From: Ceratotherium simum simum
Lineage: Eukaryota; Chordata; Mammalia; Perissodactyla; Rhinocerotidae
DNA length: 64,000 nucleotides
Direction: 5' to 3'
Assembly (NCBI RefSeq): GCF_000283155.1
Contig: NW_004454193.1
Span: 12,792,413-12,856,412, forward strand
Part shown: piece after piece, positions 34,766-45,800 of the stretch
How positions within the stretch are numbered: the first letter of the stretch is position 1
Layout of the letters: each line of letters begins with the position of its first letter
Translations under genes and position numbers: made by a program
The notes under the pieces: model-generated
What the model was told of the DNA's origin: nothing
What the model saw: only the letters and a program-made list of their open reading frames with translations
Database searches by the model: none

Positions 34766-35719
34766 AAAATTTACCTTGAAGATGTATCTTGGAGCTCACA
34801 AATTATATGCATACAATGACAAGTGTAATTCCTGATACATATCAGGCACTTAATATTTGTAGCTATTATTACTAATAACAATAAAAACAGATGACTTCAG
34901 GAGGCTTCTACATTGTTCTGCATTCCCATGATCTGAGAATGAAATTACTTAAAAGGCAAGTCCAAGTACATGATACTTGACAGTATCATCAGAAAACTTG
35001 AGGAGCTTCATTTAGATTCTGACGATCAAATGTTGTTTTAGAGAAAAAAGGCTAGTTAATATTCATAGCCACCTATGGGAAAATTTGTTTGGGAATAATT
35101 CTAAATTTTTAGCATGCAAGAACTTCTAAAAAAACTTCACATTTAGGAAATGCAAGTACTACTGAAGGTATCATCCACTTTGAGATTTCCAAACATGTCT
35201 CTTGATATAGGACCAAGAAACACAAAACCTGTTGAATATGAAGTACCAAAGCATCTGCCAGAACATCTCATGTGTTTAAACTTGGTCCAATGGCCTAGAC
35301 TTGGGGCTTCATTCTGACCAATATGCCCATCCTGTGTCTATTTCCAGCTCTTCCTTCCTGTTGTTCCAGACTTGCCAACTCGGAGTCCTGAGATCTGGGC
35401 TTGCCACACAAAGGTTTTCCCAATGAATTGCTAAAATTATTAAAAATCTGTGTGAACATTTGTTGGGATTTGTTACAAGTTACCTATTCAAAAGGGAGAC
35501 AAAGGGGAGCCCATATTGAGAGAAATGGAACAGATGGTTAAAAACAAGCAATCTGACATGCCTGGACAACGGCAACATTTATGTGAAGGGAAGAGAGGAT
35601 AAGGTACTTTTTCTCTCCTCCAACAGAACATTACATTGTAGTGACCAAATAACCTTTTGCGTCTATCAGCTAGTTTTATTCCAATATTATTTTATAAAAA
35701 AGGCAACCCAAATGTCATT
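34766..35719. other. Unique sequence with MIR scrap
   Basis: 34815-34885 ('cctgatacatatcaggcacttaatatttgtagctattatt') may be a MIR 3' end. Nothing else recognised. Confidence 0.4.
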
Positions 35720-35960
35720 TTGAATTGTTATTTTTTAACAAATGAGAAACCTAAGGCTGAAAGAAATTAAATAACTTATTTAAATTAATGTAGGCCGTAA
35801 ATGCTTTATTTTCTTCCTAGAATTTATTACCATCAAGGAATTAATTTTCAAATACATATTTATCTCTCAGTAAAATATAAGCTCCATAAAATCAGGTTTT
35901 TGCTGCTTGAATTACCTCTGTACCACCTGTGACTAAAACAGTAATTGTCTCTTAGTGGGT
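35720..35960 (+). mobile_element. MIR-like and L2-like fragments
   Basis: 35720-35800 ('ttttttaacaaatgagaaacctaaggctgaaagaaattaaataac') resembles the MIR core. 35865-35960 ('taaaatataagctccataaaatcaggttttt') resembles the L2 3' region. Both are heavily diverged. Confidence 0.45.
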
Positions 35961-35975
35961 CGTAACAATATAACA

Positions 35976-36014
35976 TATGTGTGTTTGTGTGTGTATGTGA
36001 GTGCACACACACAA
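35976..36014. repeat. TG/AC simple repeat with strand switch
   Basis: A (TG)n run is followed directly, after gtgag, by (AC)n (tgcacacacacac), forming a small inverted dinucleotide repeat. Confidence 0.8.
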
Positions 36015-36065
36015 CGTCAGAAGAAAGATTTGAACCTAGATCAGTGTGACTTTAAAACTATGTTA

Positions 36066-37709
36066 GCGACTTCACAACATCCTGGCTTATGAGTTCTTTT
36101 TGTTATCATGATGTTGTCATTGCAAGAATTGGAACACCCAATTCCTGTTGTGAAATTCAGTTCTTTTTCCCATAAAAAGGAAGATATGCAATAAACAAGA
36201 GCAGAATGGGAATCAAAGTTTCATTTTATCTGTAGATGTCTAAGTGGCTAACATTCTAATTCAGATTCCAATTAAAAAGGCTGAGTAGAAACCCTGATTA
36301 GAAACAAGGCCTAATTAGAACATTCTTTCTCCCTTCAGTCTAAATGGTTGAGAGTAATATGCTTAGATAAAGGAGGAGGAGAATAAGAAACAGGAGAAGC
36401 AGGAGGAGAGAGACTGGCTTACCCTGGAATAAGCTGGATCTCAAATACACTCAGTCATTTAAACTCCGGAAAAGAGAATTTGGCCAGTGTGCTCTGCTGG
36501 TCCAGGGCCTAAGATGAATGCTTACCAAATGGATGAAAAAACGGGAAGTACATGACAGGACGAAAGAGCAGTCAGGGTTTTTGTCCTTTTGAAACAATAA
36601 TTTCACTCATTATTAACTGTGGCCAAATTCCAATTGTTTCTGACCAATCTCATTACCAATAGGTTTCCTAGAAGATAAGGATAGAAGGGGAGGTTCATAA
36701 AGAACTTGAAGCGGGGGCAGAGGCAAATCTATCCTGTACAAAAGAGGAAGCATTTTGGTCATCTCTCCCTGTCATTTTCCCTTATTAATCCTATAACCAA
36801 AAACCTATAGATGAGGAATTTCCTCTGGTTTATTGCTCTCAGGAATAATAAAGGAAGGAGGAAAGGAGGAATTGATGCTGGAGACCAAAATAAAAGATAT
36901 CATTATCTAACATTTGCATCAAACAATATTCTCTCAGTGCTCCCATATACAATATTTGTTTTGGTGTGCTACATACAAAGTTAACGGTGTCTCTCTCTTC
37001 TGGGAACTCAAAATCAAACAGTGGTATTGAAAAAATATCAATGGCAATATGAGATAAAATTGTAGAATTGAGTAAGTAATTATACCCTTCATTCATTCTG
37101 ATAGTTTACACAGTAAATATGCCTTTTTCTACAATTAAAGTGATGTATGCTTAGTGTGGGTTGATGATTGCCTCCAGTCCTCATCTTGGTTTATGGAATT
37201 GAAAGACTTATTAAGTGTTGGCAAGGACTTTGGAGGTTTTCATAAAATGTGGAGTTGATAAAGCTTTGCCAAGTACAATTTTACAAAGCCATCATTTTTA
37301 TATATACAAAATATGAGGATAAGGAAGATGGATTGAGTTATCCATGGTCATACACCTTAGTTAATGGCAAAGATGGTCTAGAACAAGGATGAACTGAATG
37401 GCTATGTTCACACAATTAAGCCACATCCAGTTTAATGTTTTTGATTTCTCATGTTTTATCCATATGTTAGCACACATACATTGGTTTACTTCCATGACTT
37501 GTTCCAAATGGCCACAACCAAAAATGTACGCACTCAAAATGTAGTGAAAGAGACCAATAACTATAATTTACTCTTTTAGGAATTGTGGCTGAATGTCCTT
37601 CTAGGCTATGCCTGGTCCAATATATCATTCAAATATCTCTCAAATATGGCAAGACAGTTATAATTTAAAAGTAACCTATGTCCTTTTTCTTTGATCCTGG
37701 TATGAAAAT
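36066..37709. other. Unique non-coding sequence
   Basis: A purine-rich AGGAGA tract sits at 36370-36415. A MIR-like scrap may lie at 37300-37400. The 85-codon minus frame at 36839-37096 shows no domain. Confidence 0.4.
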
Positions 37710-37724
37710 ATCCCTTTTCTCTCT

Positions 37725-37984
37725 CTCTCTCTTTTTTTTTTTTGTGTGTGAGGAAGACCAGGCCTGAGCTAACATCCGGTGCCAATCCTCATCTTTTTGC
37801 TGAAGAATATTGGCCCTGGGCTAACATCCATGCCCAATTGCCTCTACTTTATATAGGACGCCGCCACAGCATGGCTTGACAAGCGGTACGTAGCGTAGGT
37901 CTGTGCCTGGGATCCGAAACTGCGAACCCCCGGCCACTGAAGCGGAGTGCATGAACTCAATTGTTGTGCCATTGGGCCAGCCTC
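37725..37984 (-). mobile_element. ERE SINE, two tail units
   Basis: The minus-strand element has a poly(A) tail (seen as T run 37732-37743) and two tail units ('gcctgagctaacatccggtg' and 'ccctgggctaacatccatg'). Its body shows as 'ctttatataggacgccgccacagcatggc', and the head ends near 37983. An exact 15-base target duplication, atcccttttctctct, lies at 37710-37724 and 37985-37999. Confidence 0.95.
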
Positions 37985-38102
37985 ATCCCTTTTCTCTCTT
38001 TACTCTCCTTCAAGTACTTTGTTGTCTCTACTCACTCTTAAGTTAAAATATAAAAAGCAAATAAGGCAGGAAAGAGAGGAAAAAAATAAGTTCCCAGATT
38101 TT

Positions 38103-38295
38103 TTTTTTTTTTCTTGAGGAAGAGTGGCCCTGAGCTAACATCCCTGCCTGTCTTCCTCTACTTTATATGGGACGCTGCCACAGTATGGCCTACCAAGTGG
38201 TGTGTCAGTGCATGCCCGGGGTGTGCGGGCCGCGAACCCTGGGCCGCTGAAGCAGAGCGCCCGCACTTAACTGCCTGTGCCACCGGACTGGCCCC
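38103..38295 (-). mobile_element. ERE SINE, one tail unit
   Basis: It has a T-run tail (38103-38112), a single tail unit 'ccctgagctaacatccctg', the 'ctttatatgggacgctgccacagtatggcc' body and a degenerate head. An exact 16-base target duplication, taagttcccagatttt, lies at 38087-38102 and 38296-38311, so it is an event separate from the ERE about 100 bases to its left. Confidence 0.95.
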
Positions 38296-38311
38296 TAAGT
38301 TCCCAGATTTT

Positions 38312-39824
38312 GTATTTCAAAGCCACAGCTCTCAGGAAAACTACGAACATCGTGGCATAGACAAAGTGATTGGAAGAAAATAAATAAATGGACAAACAAA
38401 CGAATAATGAGCAAATTTCCTCTCCCCATCTCCCACCCCACCCCTTGCCTGGATTGTGGAAAACAATATTTTTCTGTTAAAGCACTTTGGAGAAACAGAT
38501 CGGAGCAGAGTCATCAAAAGTCCTGCATGGAGATGCAAAAAAACAAGTCCTCTTTCCTGCTCCCAGAGCAGTCTTGAGATACAGTAAGGCATCAGAGAGG
38601 GAAAGCTTCCTTGGCGGGGCTAGGCAAATTGGAACAAAGTTACCCAGGTGGAAATGCTTGTGTCCCAGCAGGGCACAGAATCAATATAGTATTCTAGCGC
38701 CTCCAAGTGGTAAACTTGTGTAGTGAAGAAAGCATTCAGAACTGAAAGATAAGAATTATAAATTCTGGCATGTCTGAATGAGCATCTATGCGCACAAACT
38801 GGACAATAAGAGCCATCTGCCTTCCCAACCCTAAATTTAAGCCATGTCCAGCCCTCCAGAAGTGAGACTCAGACATCCAGCTTCCACCAAAAAGGAAACA
38901 AAAAAGCCCTAAATAGACTAAGATTAAGTTTCTGCCACTGGGGTAGTTTTTACAATGGACATAAACTTGATTTAATTTAATGGGAGAAACAAAAAAAAGC
39001 ATGAGTTTGTGAACTGGGATCCATACCTGCCACAGAAGCAACAGTCTTCTCTCAAGATCCAACTTGCTGACAAAATTTGTCATTTCTCTAGATGAATTCT
39101 GCAATAAAAAGTTATCAATCAATCAAACCTCAAAATATTTGTTGTATGTCTTAGAAGCAAATTCTTTTACTATCAGACAGACTGACATTGATGATGATGG
39201 TGATGATCTCTGAATATATACGTGCACATTATACCCTGTCATAAAAGAGTGTATAGAATTTGTAGTCTGATGATCCTGTGAAGAAAAAAAGCATATGTAT
39301 CAGTATATTAAGTAATTTCCATGTCCCTTCTCTGTTAAATGTTCCCATCAACGCTATTCCACCTTTTGATGAACTAAGTGGGCCTGCTTTTTATCGAGCA
39401 CATAAAATTTTCAAAGCCTCTCAGGCTCCCACCTGACCCCAGATGCCCCACGTTTGTCAACATTGCTTCTTCTTGAAGAGAATGACAGAAAGGAGAATTC
39501 TGTGAATCGGAACATTCCTTGTATCAGTAAACAGTACCAGTAAACAGTACGTATTCAGTCATGTGTTTATCATAGAGGTTGACAGATATGAACTCCAGAT
39601 AGGAAATGTAGAGAGAGAGGATAAGAAGCCATCATTGAATTTCTTGGTAGAGTCAACATGTGGGAGGTGTAAAATATATTTTTTTGATTCCCCTTTCTAA
39701 GCAAGATTACCCACCTTTACATGATCTGGGAATACCCTGTAAAATTCTTTCAGAGAATGCAATATACTTTGCAACCATTTGTATTTTCATGGATTAAATT
39801 TTTTAAATGTTTGATCCACTAATT
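38312..39824. other. Unique non-coding sequence
   Basis: No gene recognised. The longest minus-strand open frame in the window (128 codons, 38736-39122) lies here without any recognisable domain. An exact 13-base tandem duplication (cagtaaacagtac) occupies 39525-39550. Confidence 0.45.
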
Positions 39825-39945
39825 AAACAGTAAACGCTACAAAAACAATAACTGTGCCTATTTCTTCTGTGCCTTGTAATCCCAGAAATTACAATAGTAC
39901 GTGACACACAGTAAATGCTAAATAAATATGTTTGAATGGATTTTT
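39825..39945 (+). mobile_element. L2 LINE 3' end
   Basis: 'caataactgtgcctatttc...acaatagtacgtgacacacagtaaatgctaaataaatatgtttgaatgg' is an L2 3' terminus. Confidence 0.65.
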
Positions 39946-40529
39946 TAAATTATTTGTTTTCTACATTACAATTGTGACATTGAATCAATCAGCCATTTGG
40001 CAAATGATCAATTAACGATCATGACATATATTGGGTAGAGATGTGCTATATCCAGTATTGTTAGTGTGTGTGTGTGGGGGGAAGCCAGAAATCCTTCTTC
40101 AATGTCCATAGCTAGAAGTGATATTTTATTTCTGCAAAATAATATGGGACATTACCTAAACTGATATTATGGAGTTTATGAACATTGACTCATACTACTT
40201 TGATTTATATATGGTTCAGATCTCCTGCCAGAATCTTCATTCTTGGGGTTACAGACCGAAAAAAGCCACATGATCCACTGAAGACTGTATAGAATTTATA
40301 GTTTGATGATCCTGTGACAGTGGCAGGCCCTCTTGATTTGGAAACTTGGGGTATTATTCCATAGCACTCATCCTTATTTTCTTAATTAACAAGGATGCTA
40401 AAAGCAGCAACACTGCACTAATTACACAGCATAACCTAAAAATCCTAGATCTGTACATATTAGGTGCTCAATAAATGCTAGCTCAAGCCCTGTCTTGGTC
40501 ACATTTCTCAAAAACTTCTCCTGGTAGTT
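39946..40529. other. Unique sequence with L2/MIR scrap
   Basis: 40455-40490 ('acatattaggtgctcaataaatgctagctc') is a small L2 or MIR end. The remainder is unassigned. Confidence 0.4.
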
Positions 40530-41231
40530 TCACTTCGTATATGGCAGAGTAAGTTCCCAGAGGAACAAACTTCCTACAGATAACAACTTTAACGCTGGAC
40601 AAAATGAAAAAAACAAGAAAACAAAAACAGAACTCCCTCTAGGCTCTGCAGAGTGAACAAATGTATGGAGATTTTGGAGTGACCAAAAACTTGAAAGAAG
40701 AGTCCAACGCAGGAAGAGTATTCTGTCATTGCAGGTTTGGATTAAGGGAGGGCCACTGTCCCAGTGAGGTGCAGAGTAGCTGAATCTCTGCTTGAAAATG
40801 TATTATCTTTTGGAGTGAGGAGAGAATCTCAGAAAGGAGACGAATAGAGAATAGGGCTCCAAGTTCTGTGTTTAAACTCTGCCCAAGTCTCCTTTTGTCT
40901 CCTGAACCACATTCTGATACTTTGAAAAGGTCAACCAAATAAAAATACCCCTAAACGTGTCGAGAATGATGGAATTATCTCTACAGATTCCTCAAAGATT
41001 AACATGATAATAAGCCAGTATTTCGAACAAATTTATGTCAACAAGTTTGACAACTTAGATGAAATGGACAAATTCCTTTAGAAACTCAACATACAAAATT
41101 GATGCAAGATGAAACAGAAAATCTAGATAGCCCTATGTGCATTGAAGAAATTGAATTTGCTATTAAAAAAATGTTAGCAAGAAAATACCAGCCCTAGACT
41201 TTTTTTAAGACAAGTGGTGAATTCCATCAAG

Positions 41232-41297
41232 CATTCAAGGAATATACTTTCCTTGAATGTATATTTCCTTGAAGGTTAATCTTACACATTAACCTTC
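41232..41297. repeat. Two adjacent short hairpins within L1
   Basis: Perfect 10-base arms cattcaagga/tccttgaatg (41232-41241, 41250-41259) are followed by gaaggttaat/attaaccttc (41271-41280, 41288-41297). Confidence 0.9.
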
Positions 41298-41736
41298 AGA
41301 ATATAGGGGATAAGGAACTTTCAAATTCATTTGATGAAGCAAACATAGCACTAATATCCAAAACTTGACAAAAACATTTTTTAAGAGAAAATTACAGACT
41401 AATATCCCTCAGGAACACATGTACAAAAATCTTTAAGAAAATATTAGCAAACTAAATCCCACAATATATTAAGATATTAGCATATTGTGATCAAATAGTT
41501 TGTCCAATAAAAGCAAAGTCGGAATAATATTTGAAAAATCAATTAAAATAATTCACTATATTAACAGAAGAATAAACAGACAATTATGACAGCAGATGCA
41601 GAAAAAGTATTTGATACATATCAACACCCAACACCATTGAAAATATAAACTTTCAAAACATTAGGTACAGAAGAACTTATTCTATTGAATAAAGGGATAC
41701 ATAGAAAAAACTTACAGCTAATGTCAGAATTAATGG

Positions 41737-42386
41737 TGTTACCGAACCACGTTCGTTTTGCTCGCCGCCGGAAAGCCAATCACTGAGACCACGAGATTGC
41801 AGAGAGAGAGGGTTTAATCACAGGGCAGCCAAGTGAGGAAATGGGAGAATGAGTCTCAAATCCGCTTCCCCAAACACAGGGACTCAGGGATATTTATCTG
41901 GAAGGGAGCAATGCGGTCTGAAATGTGGAGATACATGATATGAGGTGAGGAGAGCTGAGGTAACTGATGATCTGGGCAAGCGTAGTCAGACTTCATGCCT
42001 CTTCATTGGACGCGTGTTCGCAAAATGGTGGCGTTGGCATGACCCCTGGGTGGAGTTTTTAGCCTCTTGACGTCAAAAGGTCGCTTATCAGACATCTGCG
42101 AGGGCCCAGTTGATGAGTGGGTGGTGTCAACCCGCCTGAAGTGGACAAGGGGTTCTAATTCCTGAAAAACAGTTCAAACATCCATTACCATGATGACCCA
42201 GGCTTCAAGGAGATGTTATCTATAGGAATCTAGTGGGAGTCAGATAGCATGTTGCCTAAATAGCACTGTTAACAATGGGCATGTAAACAGCTAAAAGCTA
42301 TAGCCAGTAACTGCAAAAAGGAAAAAAACTTTAGTCTTTAGTCCCTAGCTACTTAATCATCAATGGCCAACTTTTTGCCCGTTTCA
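41737..42386 (-). mobile_element. Solo LTR, ERV1-like, inserted in L1
   Basis: A 650-base block without L1 homology splits the L1 between 'gaattaatgg' and 'tttcatatta'. It has TG...CA ends and a 4-base target duplication, atgg (41733-41736 and 42387-42390), typical of gammaretrovirus-like ERVs. On its own (minus) strand it has an AGATAAATAT box near its centre and an ATTAAA poly(A)-like signal further 3'. There is no gag, pol or env sequence, so it is a solo LTR left by recombination. The family was not identified. Confidence 0.82.
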
Positions 42387-42929
42387 ATGGTTTCATATTA
42401 AACGTTTTCCAATAATATTAGAAACAAGGCAAAAGTGTTTACTCTCATAATCTCTATTCAGTAATTTCCTGGAATTCCAAGCTCTTCCAATACGGTAAGT
42501 AAGAGAAATAAACATCACAAAGATAGGAAATGAAACTAGTTTTATTTGTAGACATGACTGTTTATATAGAAAACCCTAAGGACCACAAAACAACTACTAG
42601 AATTAATAAGTGAATTTAGCTATTTCAAATGATGTAAGATGAATGAATTGAAAGAATCCATATTGTTGTGATGTCAATTCTCTCTAAACTGATCTGTAAA
42701 GTCAACAGAACCTTAATCATAATTCTAGCAGGCTTTTATTTTGAATAAACTGAATAACTGATTCTAAATTTATGTAGAAATACAAATAATCTAGATTATC
42801 CAAAGAATATTAAAAAGGAAGAGCAAAATAGAAGGAATTACATTTCCTGAATTCAAGACTTGCTGTGTTGCTATAAAGTTACTATAAACAAGATAGCAAA
42901 AGGCTAAACACACAAATCTGTGTAATGGT

Positions 42930-42956
42930 ATATGTGTATGTGTGTGTGTGTGTGTA
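42930..42956. repeat. (TG)n microsatellite
   Basis: A TG dinucleotide run inside L1 ORF2 sequence. Confidence 0.9.
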
Positions 42957-43425
42957 TCTGTGTATACAACTCGTCTTCAATAAAATTTTCAGGGTAATTC
43001 ATTAACGACAGAAAGCTTTTTCAACAAACTCTGGATGGAAGAATTGGACATCCGTATGGAACAAAAAATAACAGTCTTGGCCTTTACCTCACATCATACA
43101 TAAAAATTAACTAAAAGTTGATCATGGTCCGAAATATAAAAGTTAAATTTATAAATCTTCTAGAAGAAAACATTGAAGAAAATCTTTATGAATGTAGAAC
43201 AGACAATTGTTTTTTAGACAGGACACATTTTAAAAAGTACAAGTTGAAATTAATCAAAATCAAAAATGTTTCTCTTCAAAAGATACCCATGAAATAATTA
43301 GAGGGCAAGTCACAAAATGGGAGAACATATTTGTAAAACATTAATGACAGAGGGCTCTAATCCAGAGTAAACCAAAACCCCAATTTTAAACATGGGCAAA
43401 TTATTTAAATAGATATGACAGAGTT

Positions 43426-43906
43426 TAGGATATGCCACACCAAAATATGTCATCTTGGCTCACTGCATATTTTAAGCTGAAGGAATTTGAGAGACAATAT
43501 GTGCGGGAAGACTTTCTGACCTTCCTCTGAAGCAGTTCATAAAACCCTGATGTGAGACATGCCCTCCCTATACCCGGAGGAGAGGAATATCCTTATCTCT
43601 AAGACACCGAGAGCAATCTCAGTAGGCCTTGCTGTTTTCCCCAGTTGACTACACTTAGTTCACTTCCTTTGCATCCTGTCACACTTTTCCCTGAGTCTCC
43701 ATTTTTCATCAAACTTAGCATTAAAACACTCAGGTTTAACTGTTTCTTTGGGTCTTCATTTCCTTATGAGGTCTCCTGTGTCATGTAAAACTGATATTAA
43801 ATAAATTTGTATGCTTTTCTTTTCTTTTGTTAAACTGTTCCATGTTACAGGGGCCTCAGCCAAGAACTTAGAAGGATAGAGGAAAAAGGTAGTTTCCTTC
43901 CATACA
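43426..43906 (+). mobile_element. Solo ERV LTR inserted in L1
   Basis: An LTR-like block splits the L1 at 'atttaaatagata | gacactccacaag'. Its 5' part has 'gccacaccaaaatatgtcatc', its middle is C-rich, and a 'tattaaataaatttgtatgc' poly(A)-signal region (AATAAA at 43799-43804) precedes a 3' end 'ccaagaacttagaaggatagaggaaaa'. The ends and near-duplication (agata 43421-43425, agaca 43906-43910) indicate transposition. No internal viral region is present. It is related to the LTR at 48411-48935; the family name is uncertain. Confidence 0.7.
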
Positions 43907-44309
43907 GACACTCCACAAGTGAAGACAAATGATTTCACAAGAAGGGCAAAAAAAGATATTCAACATCACTAGGCATCAAGGAAATAGAAATTAAAACCAC
44001 AATAGTGTGCTGCTGCATACCTATTAGAAGGACTAGAATTAAAAGGACTGATGGTGCCAAGTGTTAGCAAGAATATTGACAAGCGCTCGCATTAACATAC
44101 GTAGAAATATAAAATGGTAAAATCACTCTTTAAAATTCTTTAGAAGTTTATTTTAAAAGCTTATATTAACATATAGTCACAATATGACTCATATCTACCA
44201 AAGAGAAATGAAAATGGGTGTCTATACAATGTCGTGTATATGATGATAGCAGCAGCTATCTTTAATAACCAAAAACTCTAAACATCACGTTTAATGGACA
44301 AACAACTTG

Positions 44310-44504
44310 CGGGGCCGGCCCCGTGGCTTAGCGGTTAAGTGCGCGCGCTCCGCTGCTGGCGGCCCGGGTTCGGATCCCGGGCGCGCACTGACGCACCGCT
44401 TCTCCGGCCATGATGAGGCCGTGTCCCACATACAGCAACTAGAAAGATGTACAACTATGACATACAACTATCTACCGGGGCTTTGGGGGAAAAATAAATT
44501 AATT
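44310..44504 (+). mobile_element. Young ERE1-like SINE, no tail unit
   Basis: It has a very well-preserved GC-rich head (ggggccggccccgtggctta, 44311-44330) and the body 'catacagcaactagaaagatg...ctatctaccggggctttggggg', ending in an AT-rich tail (aaaaataaattaatt). It lacks the 'gttagctcagggc' tail units. A 10-base target duplication, aaacaacttg, lies at 44300-44309 and 44505-44514. It sits within the older L1 and probably belongs to the youngest ERE group. Confidence 0.96.
44324..44377 (+). promoter_or_regulatory. Internal pol III promoter (A and B boxes) of ERE
   Basis: The A box TGGCTTAGCGG (44324-44334) matches TRGCNNAGYNGG over the 11 bases listed, and the next base is T rather than the final G. 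The B box GGTTCGGATCC (44367-44377) fits well. They are spaced as in a tRNA gene. This is the best-preserved pol III promoter in the window. Confidence 0.75.
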
Positions 44505-44540
44505 AAACAACTTGTGGTCTGTTCTCTCAGAAAAAAACAA

Positions 44541-44614
44541 AGAAGGAAGGAAGGAAGGGAGGGAAGGAGGGAGAGAGGAAGGAAGGCAGGAAGGAAGGAA
44601 GGAGGAAAGGAAAG
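44541..44614. repeat. GGAA/GGGA purine-rich microsatellite
   Basis: An (AAGG)n tract with interruptions, near the SINE insertion and inside L1 3' sequence. Confidence 0.95.
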
Positions 44615-44905
44615 ACTAACAACATGGGTCCATCTTAAAAACATGTGGAGTGAGAGAAGCCATATATAAAAGCATGCATATCATATGCAAATATAAAATC
44701 ATATATAACGACTAAAAGTTCAGAGGAGTGGATAGACTGCAAAGTGGCATGAAGAAACTTCTGGGGGTGATGCAAATGGTCTGTACCATGACTGTGGTGG
44801 TGGTTCCATGGACTTATTACATCTGCCAAAACTTATTGTTTGTACAGTTTAAATGGATCCAGTTCAATATACGTATATTTCCACAATAAAATTGATTAAA
44901 GAAAA

Positions 44906-45379
44906 AACTCCCACGCAAACATAGAGCTTTGGACATAGAATTTTACTGAATTGCTTTAGTCCAGTTTCCTCTCCAATAGGAGTCCCACTCACAGTACTCT
45001 AGCCTGAAGGATGTGTACAAAAATACAAAATCAGTCATTAAAATATATAATAGGACTTTACTACATAAGTTCTAGGCGTAATATATATTTTCACAATAAG
45101 GGAGAAGAAGGCCAATACCCAGAAGGAAAGGAAGGAGAGAGGAGGGAAGTGGATGACAGAAAAAAGAGAAACCGAATGCATTTAAATTCCGAATCTCGCT
45201 GTGCCTGCTTTCAAACTGCTTCCACCTCTTCCGGTTGTGTGATGCAGGGAATCTAAAAGCTACCTTGAGTTGGGCTTGTCTCACAACCAACCATCCATAA
45301 CTAATCTTTTGTACATATGCATGCATCAGTTTTCTGGAATTTCTTTTAAAATTTAAAAATTTCCGAACATAGCTTATTT
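44906..45379. other. Unique non-coding sequence
   Basis: No gene or repeat recognised. Confidence 0.4.
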
Positions 45380-45800
45380 TATATTTTCAGTACGTGGTGC
45401 TTAATCAATTGGATGTCTATATAAGAAAAATATATCTTGCCCTTCCCTCCTACTATACTCAAAAATCAATTTCTGATGGATTGTATATCTAAATATGAAA
45501 GATAAAACAATAAAGCTTCTAGAGAAAAATATAGAAAAACATCTTTACAAATCGAGGTAGGCATATACATATATATGTATATAAGATAGTCACCATAAGA
45601 CATATACTAAAATATTCATAGTAACACTATTGATATTAACAAAGAATGGGAAACTTGTAGGGGGTGATAATGATCAGATTCTTGGTCTGCATGCTGATTA
45701 CAAAGCTATGTCCAGTTTGTGAAACTTCATCAAGCTGACTACTTATGGTATATGTACTTTTTCCCACGTGTAACAAAGTTCAATAAAAAGATAAAATATT
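45380..45800 (+). mobile_element. L1 3' end (old)
   Basis: ORF2 remnants ('taaatatgaaagataaaacaataaagcttctagagaaaaatatag', 45491 on) are joined to a 3' UTR ('agattcttggtctgcatgctg...cagtttgtgaaacttcatcaagctg...cacgtgtaacaaagttcaataaaaag'). Confidence 0.78.

Larger units (their letters stand above)
40530..44905 (+). mobile_element. Old L1 LINE interrupted by three insertions
   Basis: A 5'UTR-like piece (40530-40935, including 'acaactttaacgctggacaaaatg') is followed by decayed ORF2. Landmarks are 'agtatttcgaacaaatttatg' (41019), 'gcagaaaaagtatttgatac' (41598), 'ttagctatttcaaatgatgtaag' (42616) and 'gatggaagaattggacatccg' (43033). The 3' UTR is 'gggggtgatgcaaatggtctg...acttattgtttgtacagtttaaatgg...acaataaaattgattaaag' (44763-44898). 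Continuity across the inserts shows that one L1 was split. ORF1 and much of the upstream part are missing. All frames carry stops and shifts. Confidence 0.82.

Noticed and set aside
38736..39122. 128-codon minus-strand open frame as a gene
   Set aside because: Its length is within chance expectation, it has no recognisable domain, and no splice or promoter context is visible.
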